A DNA stretch of 64,000 nucleotides from Pyrus communis (taxonomy: Eukaryota; Streptophyta; Magnoliopsida; Rosales; Rosaceae). Positions 25,519 through 40,149 of the stretch are shown here, in pieces. Position 1 is the first letter of the stretch, and each line of letters begins with the position of its first letter. The notes beneath the pieces are model-generated. The model had not been told where the DNA came from. It saw nothing but the letters and a program-made list of their open reading frames with translations, and searched no databases. The stretch is taken from assembly GCF_963583255.1 (NCBI RefSeq), contig NC_084819.1, positions 21,693,460-21,757,459 on the forward strand, written 5' to 3'. A program made the translations under genes and the position numbers.

Positions 25519-28500
25519 TCATGAATTTCTTGCAAGCTGTGTAGTTTCTTTCAAGGACCTCAAAACCTCCTTGCAGGCTAATTTCAATGCCGTCTTCTTA
25601 TTAGAAGCTGTTGATGTATGCTTGTACGTGAACCCATTAGCTTCGACCTCTATTGTAATGGCAGCCACACCGTTGTGGGAAGTCTTCACGGGTTTCTTCA
25701 TGTCATAATGCATTTTCTGGCAATGTTCGTTCAACTCTCTTACAGGATGGAGCTTCAACGTCTCTGGAGTAATCAAGGGCTGCAAGAGAGGACTTATACT
25801 TTGAAAGACAATCTTCTTATCATATCCAGAATCAACATAAATTGCCCCTGCTAGAGACTCGACAACATCTCCAAGTACCTGTCATCAAGAAGGGGAAAAA
25901 TATAAGACCATCATGTCAGACAGAGAGTTGCAAAAAGTTCTCCTGTAGAATACATTAATGCATAGATATAAATATATAGGCGGATGACTAACCTTGGGGA
26001 ATGATGTCTCAGATTCCCATCCAAAAGTCGATTCCGTAGATAACCTCTCAAAGTTTTCAATTGTGTAAACTATATCTTTGTGCAGTTTGTGTGAAGCATG
26101 CAGAATGTGCTTGTACAACTCAGCCTTAATAGCAGAGCGAGCATAACAGTCGTTGTTCACAGAGGCGGACCTCATATCAGTTAAGATTCCCGGTGACATC
26201 CCAGGATACTCATTGTACAAATATATAGTGATCAGATAATCTAACACAGCATCCCCGAGAAATTCCAGCCGCTGCACAAGAAATAATATACTGTTGAGCA
26301 GAACAGATGATAGAGGATGAAAGATTGCAGGTCATGTAAAGGAACATGTGACCTATGAAATAAGATGCATTATGGAGACTCGGAAAAACTGTTTAAGCAG
26401 TGCTGAGCACAGAAAACCACCGTCAAATGCAGCAGAGTACTATCATGTAATGTAATGTAGCATTGAAGTATTGAAAAGACGATTCAAAGAAGTTGAAACG
26501 AAGTAAAAGTATGCACTGTTATCGTGTGAGCATATCCCACGTGAGGAGGTTGGCATTCAGTTACAAAATAGTAATACCATGTATAAATTTCACTGTACCT
26601 GATAACATCCTGGAATTTCAGGAAGCATGTACGAACCATGGGTTAGTGCCTCAACAAGAAGAGAAGGATCACGGAATGAGTAGTTCAGTAAGGACTCTAA
26701 ATGTCCGACATTGACAAGCTTCTCCGGTTGCAGTTGGAAGTGCCTCTCGCATGGTATATGGACAAAATCCACCTTTATACCAACCCAATTCATGAAATAT
26801 ATGGCAGCTACTTCCCCACCTGTGCTAAGAAATGCACCAATTAGTGCTTCAACCACATCAGCAACACTCTTACTTTTGACCTTCCGTCTTTCCCTAGTGT
26901 AGATCTTTCTTCCGTCATAAAGCAACTCCTCATATAGTAAATAACTTCCAGAATAATCTCCAGGTATAAACCACTCTTTTGGGTCAAAACTCTCGTTACG
27001 AATAAAGCCCTACAACATCAAACGAATGGCAAACAAGTCATAAATACAGCAAGTGATTTATCAAAAAACAGGAAAAAAATGAATTTGATGTCACGAAGGA
27101 AACTTGAAACAGCACAATGAGGGTTTTAGTATCTGGAGCTGTAGAATGAAGAAAGTTGGGGTTCCACCATAAAACCAATTGGCAATATGGAGAGTAGCCC
27201 GATCTCTTATAAGCCCATGCAAGGTCCCTCCTCTCATCAATGTGGGACTCATTCTCAACATAGAATTGATTTATTTATATATCCTGGTAATACTTTATGC
27301 ATCCTTTCAGCACAACTAACGGAAATAAAATGATGGAAAATACTAACAGCAGCAGAATAGAGAAATATTACCGGAAGTTTGTGGTCACATCCAAGCCTGC
27401 AAAGGGCAGCATTGGAAATTATCTTCTCCTTCTTTAAACTAAGAAGGCCTTCATGATTGTTCTGATATGTTTTGAAAAGTTGCTGACTAGCAGCATATTT
27501 AAGAAATGAATCTCCAAGAGCCTCCAAGGATTCCAAATGGTAATTCTCTTGACATTTTTTTGTTGTAATAGCTTCCAAGACCTACGTATAGATATCAGAT
27601 AGCACCAACATGTAATGTTCAGAACCACAATGAAACCAAATATATCAATAGTACAACGATAAACTCCCAGGTGAGAACTGACTAACAAAGCTATAAATAA
27701 AACAAAAATTATAGTTACGGACCACATTACCACAACTTTATTGAAAAATTGTGCAGTAAAATTAAAATTAAAATTAAATTACAAAAGAAGCTCCGAGTCC
27801 AACTGTGTGCCATATTCAAGTGAAAAAGTACCAATACTACATGTATTTGCAAAGACTACACAAGTTTCCTGATAGACATTCTACCATCCAGATGTTTTAC
27901 TCAAACTTTGCTCCATTATACTCGTTCCATGTCAATACTATGAAAACATATGAGTCATACAGCCACCAAGAACATATCAGTTTATAAATTTACTCACGCC
28001 TTTACCAAATTAATTGCAGAGCCACAAGCAATGATCAAGTTCACTTATTTCAAAAAAACACTAAGTCGCTTATGTCAAGAAAACACTAAGCCAGAAGTGA
28101 AAGGGAAAACAATCTAGCAGACCAACAAATTCATCAAATTAGAGAAAAGTCACAAACAATATAGTATTTTCCCCCTCAAAACAAATTAGTATAATACCTT
28201 AACGGTTGGAATGATAACATTTTGTGTGCAATGATCCAAAACAATCCTTTTCAAGCTGGCAGCAATAAGTAAAGCCTCAAGTTGATGCATGATTGAAGGA
28301 ACAAATGAGTATGAATATACACTGCTGATTGATATAGGTGACATAATTATAGAACAAAATTCAGGCGGCAATTCAACAGATGTATGACTCGATTCTGCAA
28401 AGAAAAAACACGTTAAGTTTATTACTCAACAAGAAATAAGCATGAAAACAAGAATGGGATCCAATGGACAAAATCTCAACACTGATACTATCAAAAAAAT

Positions 28501-31500
28501 TTCCAACTTTAACTCATTCTTATGAAAAACCGATATGAATTGCCCCATATATTCCTTTTGGTTTCATACATGAAATGTTATGCAACATTGCAACAACATT
28601 GTGCTCTTTATACGATCAAAAAATATTGCTCGTTATTATAGAACTTAATCAAAATAGGCATTGTAAGTTTTTTATGCAAAATCCACTGATTTTCAAAGCA
28701 ATAAAGAAAAGCATGCATGTCATTTTCCTGCAAATCTCATCATACACTTAGCATGGCTATCGACATGAGAGTAAAAAAATTAGAATATCTGACCTTTTTC
28801 TTTCTGTTGTCTGCACCTTTGTAGATAATTTTGCACCTGGAAAATTCGTCTCCCTTTCAGTAGCAATTGTCGATCAAAATACATGTTGATCTTGTGTCTA
28901 CAATAAGAGAAACATTTTGAGTTACTCATAAATGGCTGGGATACAATGTTAGCACACGTAGTTCATCATGTTCTTTTCTTGTTGCATGCATCATTTAAGT
29001 TCTTGGATACACAAGCTCATCAATGGCAACAAATTCACAAGGATACAACAAAAGCACATACTTTTCTTCGTAGTATTTCTTATACGTAAGAGCTCTGCCA
29101 TCCCTGAGCTTAAGAAGTGAGTTTCCATTCAAGTTACTCAACAAACCAGTGATGCAATATATGGTACCATTATGAGGGGTACAAACCAAAGAATTCTGGA
29201 TCATGCATGTACAAACCAAACCCTGTTTGGTATGTACCAAACGGGAACAACCGTTATGCGTTGAACAATTTACATGATCCTTGGAATATTCTTCAGATGC
29301 AAATAACACAGATGTAACACATCTCCAATCAATGATCACAGCTTCCTGATGTATTCTGGTCCCCGGGAGTAAAAGATAATCAATCCCAACATTTCCTCCC
29401 GAACAAAGTCCATCTAAAACTTTTCCCAGCTTATTCAAATTGTGATCTATTAGAATTCGAAAAATTGTGATTTGGAACCTTCTACACAGAAGTACCTACA
29501 AATAAAGTCATATGAACATGATAACACGTCAGTTAATCTCATGCATCATATAATACTAAAAGAGCAGTAGAGAAATCAAAACAATACCTGTTCTGAATGT
29601 AGATGAATTTCTCCAACATATTTAAAGTTTACTGTTAAACTACCTCTGCCGACTTCCAAGTCAAAATGCATATTTGCAATATCGCAATCAAGCTCACACC
29701 TCATACCAAGTACAATATTATGAACTGGAATATCATATTCAAAATTCTGATTCAGCTCAATTAAGTAGCAATGATACAATATACTAGGATCATTTGAGCA
29801 AAAGGGCTTGACTAATTCAATTGGAACATAGCTGCACTGTACATCATCATACGGTTCCGACCCTGCACACAGCCCAATTAGAATTTGTTAAAAAACATAC
29901 TAAAGTTCAAAACGATATTAGAAGCTAAGGATGGGCAAGTAAAGGTTAGAGAAGTTACCAAGCTCTTGTGTGCCTTCTTCCTCAACAATATCTGGAACAA
30001 GATTATCCGTTAAGGCACCAATTTTGTGAAGTTCCTTGCAAGCTTCAAAGCATGCAAGTTGCTTCAAAATTTTAACATCTCCTTTTACATGAACATCAGG
30101 TATTGGACAGCTCTTGGGAAGATGCAAAGTGCAAGTCTCCTTATCCCATCTTGGAGCAGGTTTAAAATATCTGAAAAATAAATTAAAAAATAAAAATAAA
30201 TCATCAGAAAAATCAATTAATAGAGTACATAGCAGCACTAATTACAGAGTGTTTCACTAAACTAACCCATCAGAAGGGAGCCTTGAGCAATAGAAGTACA
30301 CCAATCCAATAGAGGAAGCAAGGCTCAAGCTTGCTCCAGTACTTTCAACACGATAAAAGTCATCATCCTGCAAATCAATTTCCAAAGGTGTGCAGGGAAG
30401 AGAAGAATGGCGTAAGGACTCCTTTCTCATTATAGCTCCACTAGCAAGATAATTTTGTACTCGAGAATGTGTACTGGAATCACCACTGCAGACAAAAATA
30501 ATTAGCCATAGTACTAGGAACTGATCCTAGAAGAATTGGCCTAAACAGTCAAACTAAATATGAATTCACTAAAGGAGAGAGTAGAATATGAATTTTCTTG
30601 CACAAACAAAATTATGGTCAAGTTTCATTAGGGCAACAAATACATCTATAGAAAAATTAGGGAAGAGATTAATTTCAGACAGACTGAACAATTACCTTTT
30701 CAACATTAACACATAATCAGAGTTTTGCATCCTTGCACGACCTTTAGACTGTATGAAGCTAGAAACAGTGGAGGAAGGATCAAATCTAATGACCAAATTA
30801 CAGCTTTGAACATCTAACCCCTCTTCAAGAATCGATGTTGCAACAATGATATTCACCTGAAACATATACATTTTCCAAATCAAACATGGAAATTGGTAAG
30901 TGACAAGGTATTGTGATTCAGAAAGGACAAAAGTAAGCATACCATGCCCTTACGGAATTCTTCAACAATTTCGTTCTGCCTTTTTCTGGTTTGGAATTGC
31001 ACCGCACTGTTATTTCCCGCAATGTACTTTGTCTTCCAGTCATTGAGTTTAGGCAAAAATGTACTAAATAATGATTCGATGACAACAGCTGCTATGACCC
31101 TTTCAACAAAAACTATACATCTCAAATCCTTTAAGCCCCTGGGTTTTAATTGTAATAAAAAAAAGTCAGTACATCTAATGTTTAACTGAGTAGCAGAAAA
31201 CGTACCATATTCAACTGTATACTATATAATATATAATGTATAATATATATATATATATGTTTACGTGAATTTGAGAGTATGTGGCAATTGATTTACCAAA
31301 AAAAGGAACAGTGCATTCCAAAGGACATCTTGATCTTAAAAGAACGAATCTTAAGAGATTCAAAACCATTCTACATATATTCAAAAACATAAAAGGTCAT
31401 TCACGTCAAGTCAACCTGTATTCGTGAAGCAATTGGATGAGACAGACAACTTTTGAAGTCAGAAGCCCCTTATCCAAATCGTATGTAACGTCATTCGCAA

Positions 31501-34500
31501 TAGTCCACTTTCGATCTGAATGAAAGGTGTAAAAGAAAAGGAAAGACGGAAATAATGTAAGCATCAATTACAGATCAAATTCTACACAAGTAGCCAGATG
31601 AACAATAGACATACCAGATGGTACAAAAGATGCAAACGCCTGGTAAGCTTCAGAACTGAAGTTTCTCACAATATTCTCGCCCAACACATCCAGTTTCCCC
31701 CATGAAAACAATTCATTTTCTTTCTGGGAAAAGAACGAAGCAGCCTGTTCCTCAAATGCAAATCCATTAGTCTGTCACTCATTTCAGTGACAACTAGAAC
31801 AGAGCCAGGGAAATTGCTTAATACCTTTAAAGCCAGCCAAACACCAAGCTCTTCCAAACAAAATGTTAAAGCTGAATATAATTTCTTCATCTTATTGATT
31901 ATGGATTGTGATGTAGATTGACTGAGATCCAAACTTTCTAGTGACAGTTCATGCTGAGAAGAAATAGACCAATAATTAGTACCGTAGTCTGTCAGACAAA
32001 CATTATACTGCCTTTCAAATTTGAAAAAAAAAAATACACCCTTTAACAAAATCGCAAAGAGACAAACATTAGGCACATAACACTCCACCTCCTAGGAAAC
32101 AGAAGAGAGGAAATGCAGCATAAATGTCCATTCAAGTTTTAAATTACAGAGGACGGTGCAAAATTACTTCCCCATAAAAACAAATTTTTCAATGCCAACA
32201 TCTTATCATAAAAAAATTTGATGCATACCTTTTCTTTCAAAGCATTCAACTGGGTTATTATATTTGCAACCAAGCCACATGGAATCTCGTCATGCCTGTA
32301 ATATTTGAACTTTGTAGTTGAATGTGGTATAAACTCAGCAAGCACGGATTCACTAGCACATGTATACACCTTGAACCACCAAGACGAAGCAGGGGAAGCA
32401 AAGGGTTAGTAAATTTAAAGAATGTTAAAGCAAATGATATATTAAACTCACAGTTAAAAGATAAAATATTGGAAAATAATTCACAATGAAAAGTAGATAT
32501 TCTTGTATGAGAAAAACTGAAGAAAGAACAAGAAAATGTCTACAGAGAACCATGATAATACAACTAATTATAACAGAATTCTCTAACAATGACATGGTTA
32601 AAACATGCATGTGTTCTCTACACATCTAGACAAACACTCCTCACGCTTGTAAAATTTAAACTTCTGTCAGTCTACCATTGTTCCCAAAAGCTTTAAAGAA
32701 CAATTATCACACAGAAATACGACACCAAGAAAGGGATGGAGAAGTGGGGGAGCTAAAAAAGAGAGGTTTTCCTGAAATAAACAGAATCGACCTTTGAATT
32801 CATCAGGGTCTCAAGTTCATCAATTATTTTCCAATACGATGACTCTGAATTTCCACCTATATCAAAAGAAAAGTTATACATGGATAAAATTAAACAGAAT
32901 AAAAGGACAAGCATTGGATATTGCAATAAATGATATGATAAATTATTTTGTAAGGCATTACCTTTTGATTTTATGGGGGAAGCAGTCATTCCAAATATTC
33001 TTGGAAGTTCAGATTCACCGGAATGTAGCTCACGATGAAAGAAGTCCTGCACATCAGACAATCCTTCAAGTATTACAGCAAGCCTTTTTATTACAACAAT
33101 CTCATGATGAAGAAGCCACACAAATAATGTACAGAAATAGTCTGCCAAGTTTAGTGACCACAGAACTAATATTAAACAATTAATCAACTCTCAAGCAGGT
33201 TTCCTTTGAAGACGCTGTAATTATTTTGGCAATGAACAAATACCTAATGATAAACGGCTCACCTTCATTATGCAAGCATAGTCGTGGTTACCCCTGGCAT
33301 GATGGCACTCATCAAAAATTAAAACCTTTATCATGCTTAGTTTGAAGAAGCTATGCCTCAAATTACTAAGCAATATTGCAGGAGTCATCACAAGCACCTG
33401 TAATTATAAAGCTGAAAGTTAAAGAACACTTGTTTTTCATCCGTTAACGAATATCACACAATTGTTTACTCCTGAGTGATGAGACTAAAAAACACACGTT
33501 TGACAGGTGCAAAATAGAAAACTATTAGTGCTGATGCATTTACATGTATCTTGAAGATTTGGGAGGCTTGCTTACCAATTGCTCCACATAAACGGTCATT
33601 GTGTTTTTTTTTTAATCAGACACTTTGAGAATTTACAAAACATGTTCTTGCCACTTGTGCAATAGAAGTTTTTTATTTTTATTTTTTATTTTTTTTATTT
33701 TACCGCCATAGTGCATTTAGAATAATCAGATGCCTTTGGTCATGAAACAGTTTTCAATGACATAAAATTTGGGAACAACACAAAAACATGAAACAAATCA
33801 AGAGGTCACAGGTATGAAGTTTGAAATTAAAATCCAAAATGAATAAAATAAATGAAGCAGATTAAAGCATTGTGTATTAAAAAGACAAACAAAAAACTCC
33901 TACCTCATATTGTTCTAATTGTTGCTTCCACATATCCGCATCCCAGAAGTCGACTCCCATGTCTCCCCAATACATACCCACTTTCAAGTCGGTGTGCATT
34001 TTCACAGCTTCAGCTTGCTAGTATTAAAAGACACAGCAAGAATCTCATAGAGTTGAGATATGCAAGTGGTAAAACTAGTTATATAGAGTGAGTTAGTAGG
34101 TGCATACTTGTTTGACCAAGACAACTTTAGGAACCAAGAAGACGGCAATGAAAGGAGAAGGCTTGCGGAGCAAATAAGCGTAGCTGCGGAGAAGCATAAT
34201 GGCAATCAGAGTCTTTCCAGAGCCAGTCTCCAAGAACACTATGGTGTTCTTCTTAATTGCTGCCTCTAATGCTTCTAGCTGGTAACTGCAAACAATCACG
34301 AAACATAACAGACAGGTTCACCAAGCCTTCATATTTGAACAAATTTCCTTCTTTTACAACAACGCCAACCGAAAAATCAATCGCAATCACCGTTTGATGT
34401 GAATGAAATTTTAACATTTAAAAAGAGCAAAAGAAAAATAAAAATAAGACAAGACCTTCTGGCGAATGGGAGAGGATCAGGGTCAGTGGGTGATTGGGCT

Positions 34501-34514
34501 CCGTCGATCTCCAT
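25519..34514 (-). CDS. DCL2: DICER-LIKE 2, 22-nt small-RNA endonuclease
   Basis: DCL2 cuts long dsRNA into 22-nt siRNAs in antiviral defence and transitive silencing. About 22 exons, starting [18 protein letters not shown], sum to roughly 1390 residues, close to Arabidopsis DCL2. In order: helicase Walker A ETGSGKT (about 34230), DECHHA (about 33315), MTASP (about 32985); helicase C with QSKGRAR (about 30745); Dicer-dimerisation/DUF283 (about 30485-29958); PAZ (about 29500-28817); RNase IIIa with [15 protein letters not shown] (about 27520) and [10 protein letters not shown] (about 26850); RNase IIIb with [13 protein letters not shown] (about 26270) and [13 protein letters not shown] (about 25860); and one C-terminal dsRNA-binding-like domain ending ARNS. 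The acidic catalytic residues of both RNase III domains are present. I saw no break. Internal exon ends are good to a few bases. A 5' UTR intron at about 34555-34710 is likely. Confidence 0.95.
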
Positions 34515-35323
34515 GGCAGCTGGTTTTGCAGCTTTTCCCCGCGATATAGCTTCACTGTTTCATAAATAAAAAAATTTGAAAAAAAGAGACAAGAACAAGA
34601 ACAAAAACAAAAGCATTGATTCGTTAAGAAATCGAAAAGTGAAAAGCAAACAAAGCGAGAATTAAAATTGCAGAGAAAGAAAGAGTGAGCAATGTGATTG
34701 AGTTAGCAACTTACAAGAGTAAGTGATGGATCGAATTCTAACAACTTCCCGTGGGCAGAGCCCAAGGGAGGAGGGAGGAAAGGAATGGATTCCAGGATTC
34801 CAGGATTCCAAGAGTGTGTTTGTGAATGTGGATTACTTACTTGAGAACTGAATTGAATTTATACGTAGAGTGAGTGAGTCGGTCTCGGTCACCTTTTTAA
34901 AGAACTTGCCCAGGAAGTTTTCGGTTCTCATCAAATTATTAGTAGAGAGAGAGTCGAAAACTAAACTTGGAAGGCTATTCTCTAACTTTCTTTGTGGGTC
35001 GTTGGGTTTTCTTCTTTCATTCCTTCTTTCTTTCATCGGTAAACAAAATTTGAGCCAACGGGATCCTCTCTCCTGATCCTTTTTGACGAGGATGTTATTA
35101 ATTCTGTTCGTTAATTGTACATTTTGTAATTAATTTTTGTTAATTACTGTTGTAAGATAGATACACACAATTTACGAATCACTGAAACCTTTGATCCGGA
35201 TTCAACTTTGAGGACCGAGACCCGTGAGTACCGTACATGGGGAATTTTGGTGAAAAGGGTGATGTGCGTGGGGTGAGTCATTATTTACTGGGCTGTAGGC
35301 GTAGCCTGTACTATACACGTCAG

Positions 35324-35514
35324 ATGAACGCACTTTTTTTTTTTTTTTAACAAAAAATATTATTTACACTTATAGTGGACGAGCGATGAACGTACTTTTT
35401 CTTTTTCTTTTTTTAACAAAATATATTATTTACACTTATAGTGGACGAGCGATGAACGCATTTTTTTTTTTAACAAAAGATATTATTTACACTCATAGTG
35501 AACGAGTTATAATA
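35324..35514. repeat. Three tandem units of about 65 bp
   Basis: The segment GATGAACGCA + T-run + AACAAAA.ATATTATTTACAC + TATAGTGGACGAGC occurs three times head to tail. Unit length varies with the T-run. No coding potential. Confidence 0.85.
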
Positions 35515-35959
35515 ATATGGTTCAAATTCATTTTAGACGATAATCGAACTTAAAATCGAATACCACTAAACCATGGTATTAGATGGCAAGTGCTTTCACC
35601 TTTATCTAAGTCATTTTTCTATTTTCCAATTCAACATTTTTCTATTTTCCAATTCAACGTTTTATATAAATTTTAAAGAAAAATATAATTCTTCTATTAT
35701 TAAATTTGAAATCTAGAGTCCCTAATTCATTATAATTGCATAAACGTAAACTAATAGATCTTATTTTCCTTTTTCTTATAAAATACTAGAAGATGAGCAC
35801 ACACTTTGTGTGTGAACAATTTCATTTTCTTTTTTGTTTTTAATTAAGGAGTGTGATTAGTTTTTAAAATTTTAAAAAAAAGAGTATGAGACATTGATGA
35901 TAGGATCTCTTAATAAGGGCATATTTTTCTTAATATATATTTTTTTTAATATTACATAA

Positions 35960-36110
35960 TTACCATTTTACCCTCTTTATGTAAATATTGTGCATCAAAA
36001 GTGAGGATAAAATAAGAAAAATTGGAATATGATTGTCATTTTCTCAAAAGATACACAATTATTATTTTACCCTCCCTATGTAAGTATTGTGCATCAAAAG
36101 TGAGGGTAAA
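35960..36110. repeat. Two tandem units of about 105 bp
   Basis: TTTTACCCTC..TATGTAA.TATTGTGCATC and the following AAAAGTGAGG occur twice about 105 bp apart in AT-rich DNA. Nothing else is seen here. Confidence 0.75.
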
Positions 36111-36427
36111 ATTGAAAAAAAAAAAAGTGGTAAAAATTTGACAATGAGGGTTCTCTTAATTATTCCAATATCATGAAGAAGAAGAAAAAATATTAGCATT
36201 CGATACATACCACTAATGTTCTTGATAATGAATAATAATTGTTAGATCTTTGATTAAAATCCAAAACTCAAGATCTAACGATTAAAATACCGGGAGCACC
36301 CAAGATTTTTTGTATGATATGATTCGCTATACTACTTGTTGTTGTCTACCTAACTCGGCTTCTAATTATACAATTCAAGCATTAAGTAGTGTAGATAACT
36401 TAGAATTAATTACATGCTGAATTTTAA

Positions 36428-39400
36428 TTAGCTCACTTTCATACTGTATTTGTATTTGAGGTAAGCTTTTATGTAGGGCTCCAAATCACCGTCCATTACC
36501 GAAATGATATCCGACGTCTCATGTCCCGTCCTCACGTCCTTGACGAGTTTGTAGGGATGGAACACGTAGTTTCTGATTTGTTGGCCCCATTCTGCCTTCA
36601 CCACATCTCCTCGTATTTGCTTAATTTCCGACGCCCTTTGCTCCTCGGCAATCACTAACAGCTTGGCTTTCAACCTGGCTAGAGCCTTGATCTTGTTTGC
36701 AAGCTGGGACCTCTCCTCTGCATCGCAGTAGCCAAGAAATAGAGGTCATCACAAAGCTCACGTACTTTTTTTATTAAACTTCACAAATACAAAATCAAAA
36801 CGGGGCCAGAAACTATCATTCTTATACACCGACCAACAAAACTTGATGTAATGACAAGGGAAAATATTTTCACTGGTGAAAACCAACAAAGAAATTATGG
36901 GGCTAAGGAAACCTGTGCAGCGAACGGTAACACCAGTGGGGATGTGAGTAATCCGGACAGCACTTTCAATTTTGTTCACATTCTGGCCTCCTTTTCCGCC
37001 TGCCCTTGAAAAACTTATGTCCAGGTCCTCTTCAGGTAATTCAACTTTCAAAGACTCTTCAGGTAGAAGAGGCATGACATCAACGCCAGAGAAACTTGTC
37101 TGCACACAGCTTCAAGTTAGAACACACAATATAGGATATGTGCGCCCATTCTCTTTCCCTCCCCCCTCCTTCCAAATGTGTGCAACGCCCACTTTCAGTA
37201 GTAATTTTTAGCAAACTAGTTATGTACCTAAGGCTGTTCAACTCAACAAGACGTATGTCAACTCTCCGCATATGGAAAACCCTGTTCCCTCATAATCAGT
37301 TTCTGTAATTAAATGTTTAATAATTCATAGTTACCAGAAGGTTTATAGATACCTGGCGAAGACCTTTGGCATTAAAAGGGGACTGCCTTACAATGCGGTG
37401 TGTTCCTTTCTCCCCCGACAAATACCCATAAGCATAACGACCTTCAACTTCAATTGTCGCGGACTTAATTCCAGCTTCCTCTCCCTGTGATTTCTCAACT
37501 ACTCGTGTCTTGTATCTCTGCTTTTCTGCCCACCTCACATACATCCTGAGTAACATTTCAGCCCAGTCCTGCACTGAGAATTATCAAAGGTTTAATGCAA
37601 GAAAAACATAAACATGTAATTTGTGAACTAACCTGAACACTCTTAAATAACACATAACCATGGAATCAAGCAGAAGTCCACACAAACGATGAATAGGGGA
37701 TGCTGATGACAAATTCAGTAATTGCTGAAACAAAAGCTTTACCATCCCCGTACAGTATTCTCAAAAGTAGTAAGATAAATTACTTTTGGCCGGGTATGAA
37801 TGAGATAGATGTGTCTTAATTCCTAAAAGAAATTCATTCATGAGAAATGCAATATGTTTTACTGTAAAATGGCGTTACAGCACCTACATATGCATCTCAC
37901 AGAATCTAAAATTTCCATCGAACTTATAAGAACCATAAAGGACTAGTTGCTCTTCCTTTGCGCATATGTTCTAATTACCTGTGCATCAGTACCTCCAGCA
38001 CCGGCTGTAATAAAGATGACAGCACCTTCTTTGTCGTAAGGCCCAGAAAGAAGTTGAGTTAACTCAAACCTATCCATTCCCTTGTTCAATTCTTTGATGA
38101 TACTGGCAGCCTCTTCAAGAAGTCCATGGTCTATGGAGTCCATCTCTTCAGTTAGCTTGACTATTGTTTCTACATCTTCAACCTACATTGAATGAAATTG
38201 ATCCACAATGCAATTTAAGAGGAGCTCACTTTCTGATATTCAATATTTGTAAATGAGTATACGTATGCAGAGTAAATTAGTAAAAGATCTCCTACTAGAC
38301 AGTATGATTTTGTACTCATATTAAAACTGCCCACTTCATATCATCATATCACACTTCAAGCACAACCAATTATCCAGAAAAACAACGACGATGCCATGTC
38401 ACCCCATAGAAACGATGCGAAAACAATATTCTAAACAGAATTAAAGAAATTTGGGCATAGACCTGTGATTTGAACTCATTCAGCAATTTTATCCTGTCTT
38501 TGACATCAGTCAGGGCCGAAAGGTTTTCTTGAGCCTGAGCTCGATCATCCCAAAAGGCAGTATCAGCTGCTTTCAACTCCAAATCAGCAACTTCTTGCTC
38601 TAACTTGTGCAGACAAGCAGAGTTTCTTATCTCTTTAATGCGTATTGTGGCAGTTTCTACATCCTTTCTTAAGAAATAAAAATCTGTGAGACATAAGATG
38701 AATTAGAACATTGTCAGTGATTGATGTGCAAATGAAAGTAGCACCATCCGTACACCAAGCATGCTCTCATTCAAATCAAACTTGAAAAGCAGTCAAAAGA
38801 CTCAAAACAGACCTTGCATTGCCCATTCTCTTGCGTCGGTGTTGACCCCGCTGCTTGCTTGGCTCTCCGGCTTCGCCAGTAAAACTGAGTGACATCAAAA
38901 ATCAACAGTAAGCAATTCGGAATTCATTCTCTACACAGCATATAAACAATATAAATATCAAAAAACAGAAAACTCGAGCATCTAAAGTGTTTTGCTTTCG
39001 GTAACGTCCTGTGAAATGCACCACAGTACAACCGTCAAATCGAATTTTTCAAAGATTAAGCATAAGAAATCAAAGCAAGTAGGAACTAGAAACCCAAAAC
39101 AGAAAATTTCACATGCAAAAACAACTGGAAAGTGGAAGCCCATCAAAAAGTTAATGAGATATATAAAACCAATTGCAAATTTGCAACCACACACTCACAA
39201 AAGCGGAAAAATAGTACAAACCCAATATATTATCCCATAAACAAAATTGCAACATAAAGCTCAACAATTGGAAACGCAGAGGCAGAGGGAAATCAAGAAA
39301 AGCAGTGCGTGAACTGAAACCTGCAGGACGAAGCGGATAAGAGGTAGAAAGCTGTTTAGAGGAAGGGCAAGTGTAGGAGGAGAAACGGCAAGGAGAGGAA

Positions 39401-39498
39401 GTGGGCTTTTGCAGTAACAGTGGCAGTTTAGTAATTAGAGACTTCGAGGGACATAAGATGGCCGTTGAGCTGCGCACAGGTCGAAGATGACGCTCCAT
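36428..39498 (-). CDS. HCF109: Plastid peptide chain release factor 2
   Basis: RF2 releases peptides at UAA and UGA. The plastid form (HCF109/PrfB1) is needed for UGA-ended chloroplast mRNAs and their stability. Seven phase-checked exons (39498-39321, 38884-38813, 38683-38463, 38182-37979, 37568-37353, 37099-36913, 36717-36428) give 455 residues, close to the Arabidopsis protein. The first 60 or so residues are rich in Ser, Pro, Leu and Arg with few acids, as expected of a plastid transit peptide. The coiled N-terminal domain has [20 protein letters not shown]. The stop-codon tripeptide SPF ([12 protein letters not shown]) marks an RF2. The peptidyl-transfer loop is [10 protein letters not shown]. 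The C-terminus is KYSMKVS. No recoding site is present in this nuclear gene. A mitochondrial RF2 is a less likely alternative. Confidence 0.93.
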
Positions 39499-40149
39499 AG
39501 CTGCTGTGCTGCTGTGCTGCTGATACAACAAGTTCAAGCTCTGCACAGAACCAACATAGTTTTACGACTCCAGTACTGTCCAATTGTATGGATAACAGAG
39601 AAAACCCGCCTAGCTTGTACGCTGTGGGTGACGTGTGGTGCTGTTCGCACTGTTCGGGACCAAATTGCAATAACGAGTCTTTACTTCGTTTGTTTACATT
39701 TTCATCCTCGGAGTTTCGTTTTGATTACGCTTTAGTCCAAATCCGTCTAATAAGTTGGTTTTCCATCCATTTTTGTGCACCTCTTCCACTTTTTCTTTGA
39801 AAATTTATGTTGGAAAAACTGGACCAACGATGTTTACGGAATGAAACTACAAAGACGAAAGTGCTATATAATAAATTGCAAGGAAGAAAGTGAGAATTCT
39901 TGTAAACTACATAAATTCTTATAGAATTTAGCCTTTTGGACATTCCATCACTTTATCCGAATTTAATACTCATATACATACATGAATTATGAGTTTGATT
40001 CCTATAACACTAGAGCTTAATAATTGCATCCCACTATTTGAAACTCCTATATTAAGCCTTTTAATTTTGAGTTTGATTTTAATCAAATTCACAAGAGGGC
40101 TAAAAACATTTGAGCTCAATAGAGCTAGTTCAATTGTTGGTGTAGTACA
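39499..40149. other. RF2 upstream region
   Basis: No gene seen. The promoter and 5' UTR of the plastid release factor gene lie at the left. The right part is AT-rich up to the poly(T) that marks the LINE tail. Confidence 0.5.

Larger units (their letters stand above)
34515..36427. other. DCL2 upstream region and RF2 3' flank
   Basis: No gene seen. At 34515-34860 lies the probable 5' UTR and promoter of DCL2, including a short GATTCCAG triplication near 34787-34812. The rest is AT-rich and holds two sets of short tandem repeats, listed separately. Confidence 0.6.

Noticed and set aside
29160..29290. Palindrome around TTTGGTATGTACCAAAC in a DCL2 exon, similar to the MITE ends found at 10871 and 12684.
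   Set aside because: The encoded stretch ([19 protein letters not shown] and TPHNG) fits the PAZ-flanking segment I recall for other DCL2 proteins and is in frame with no extra residues, so it is ordinary coding sequence and not an exonised element.
33600..33710. T-rich run in a DCL2 intron considered as a retroposon tail.
   Set aside because: No adjoining retroposon sequence or target duplication was seen. Simple T-rich intron DNA is enough to explain it.
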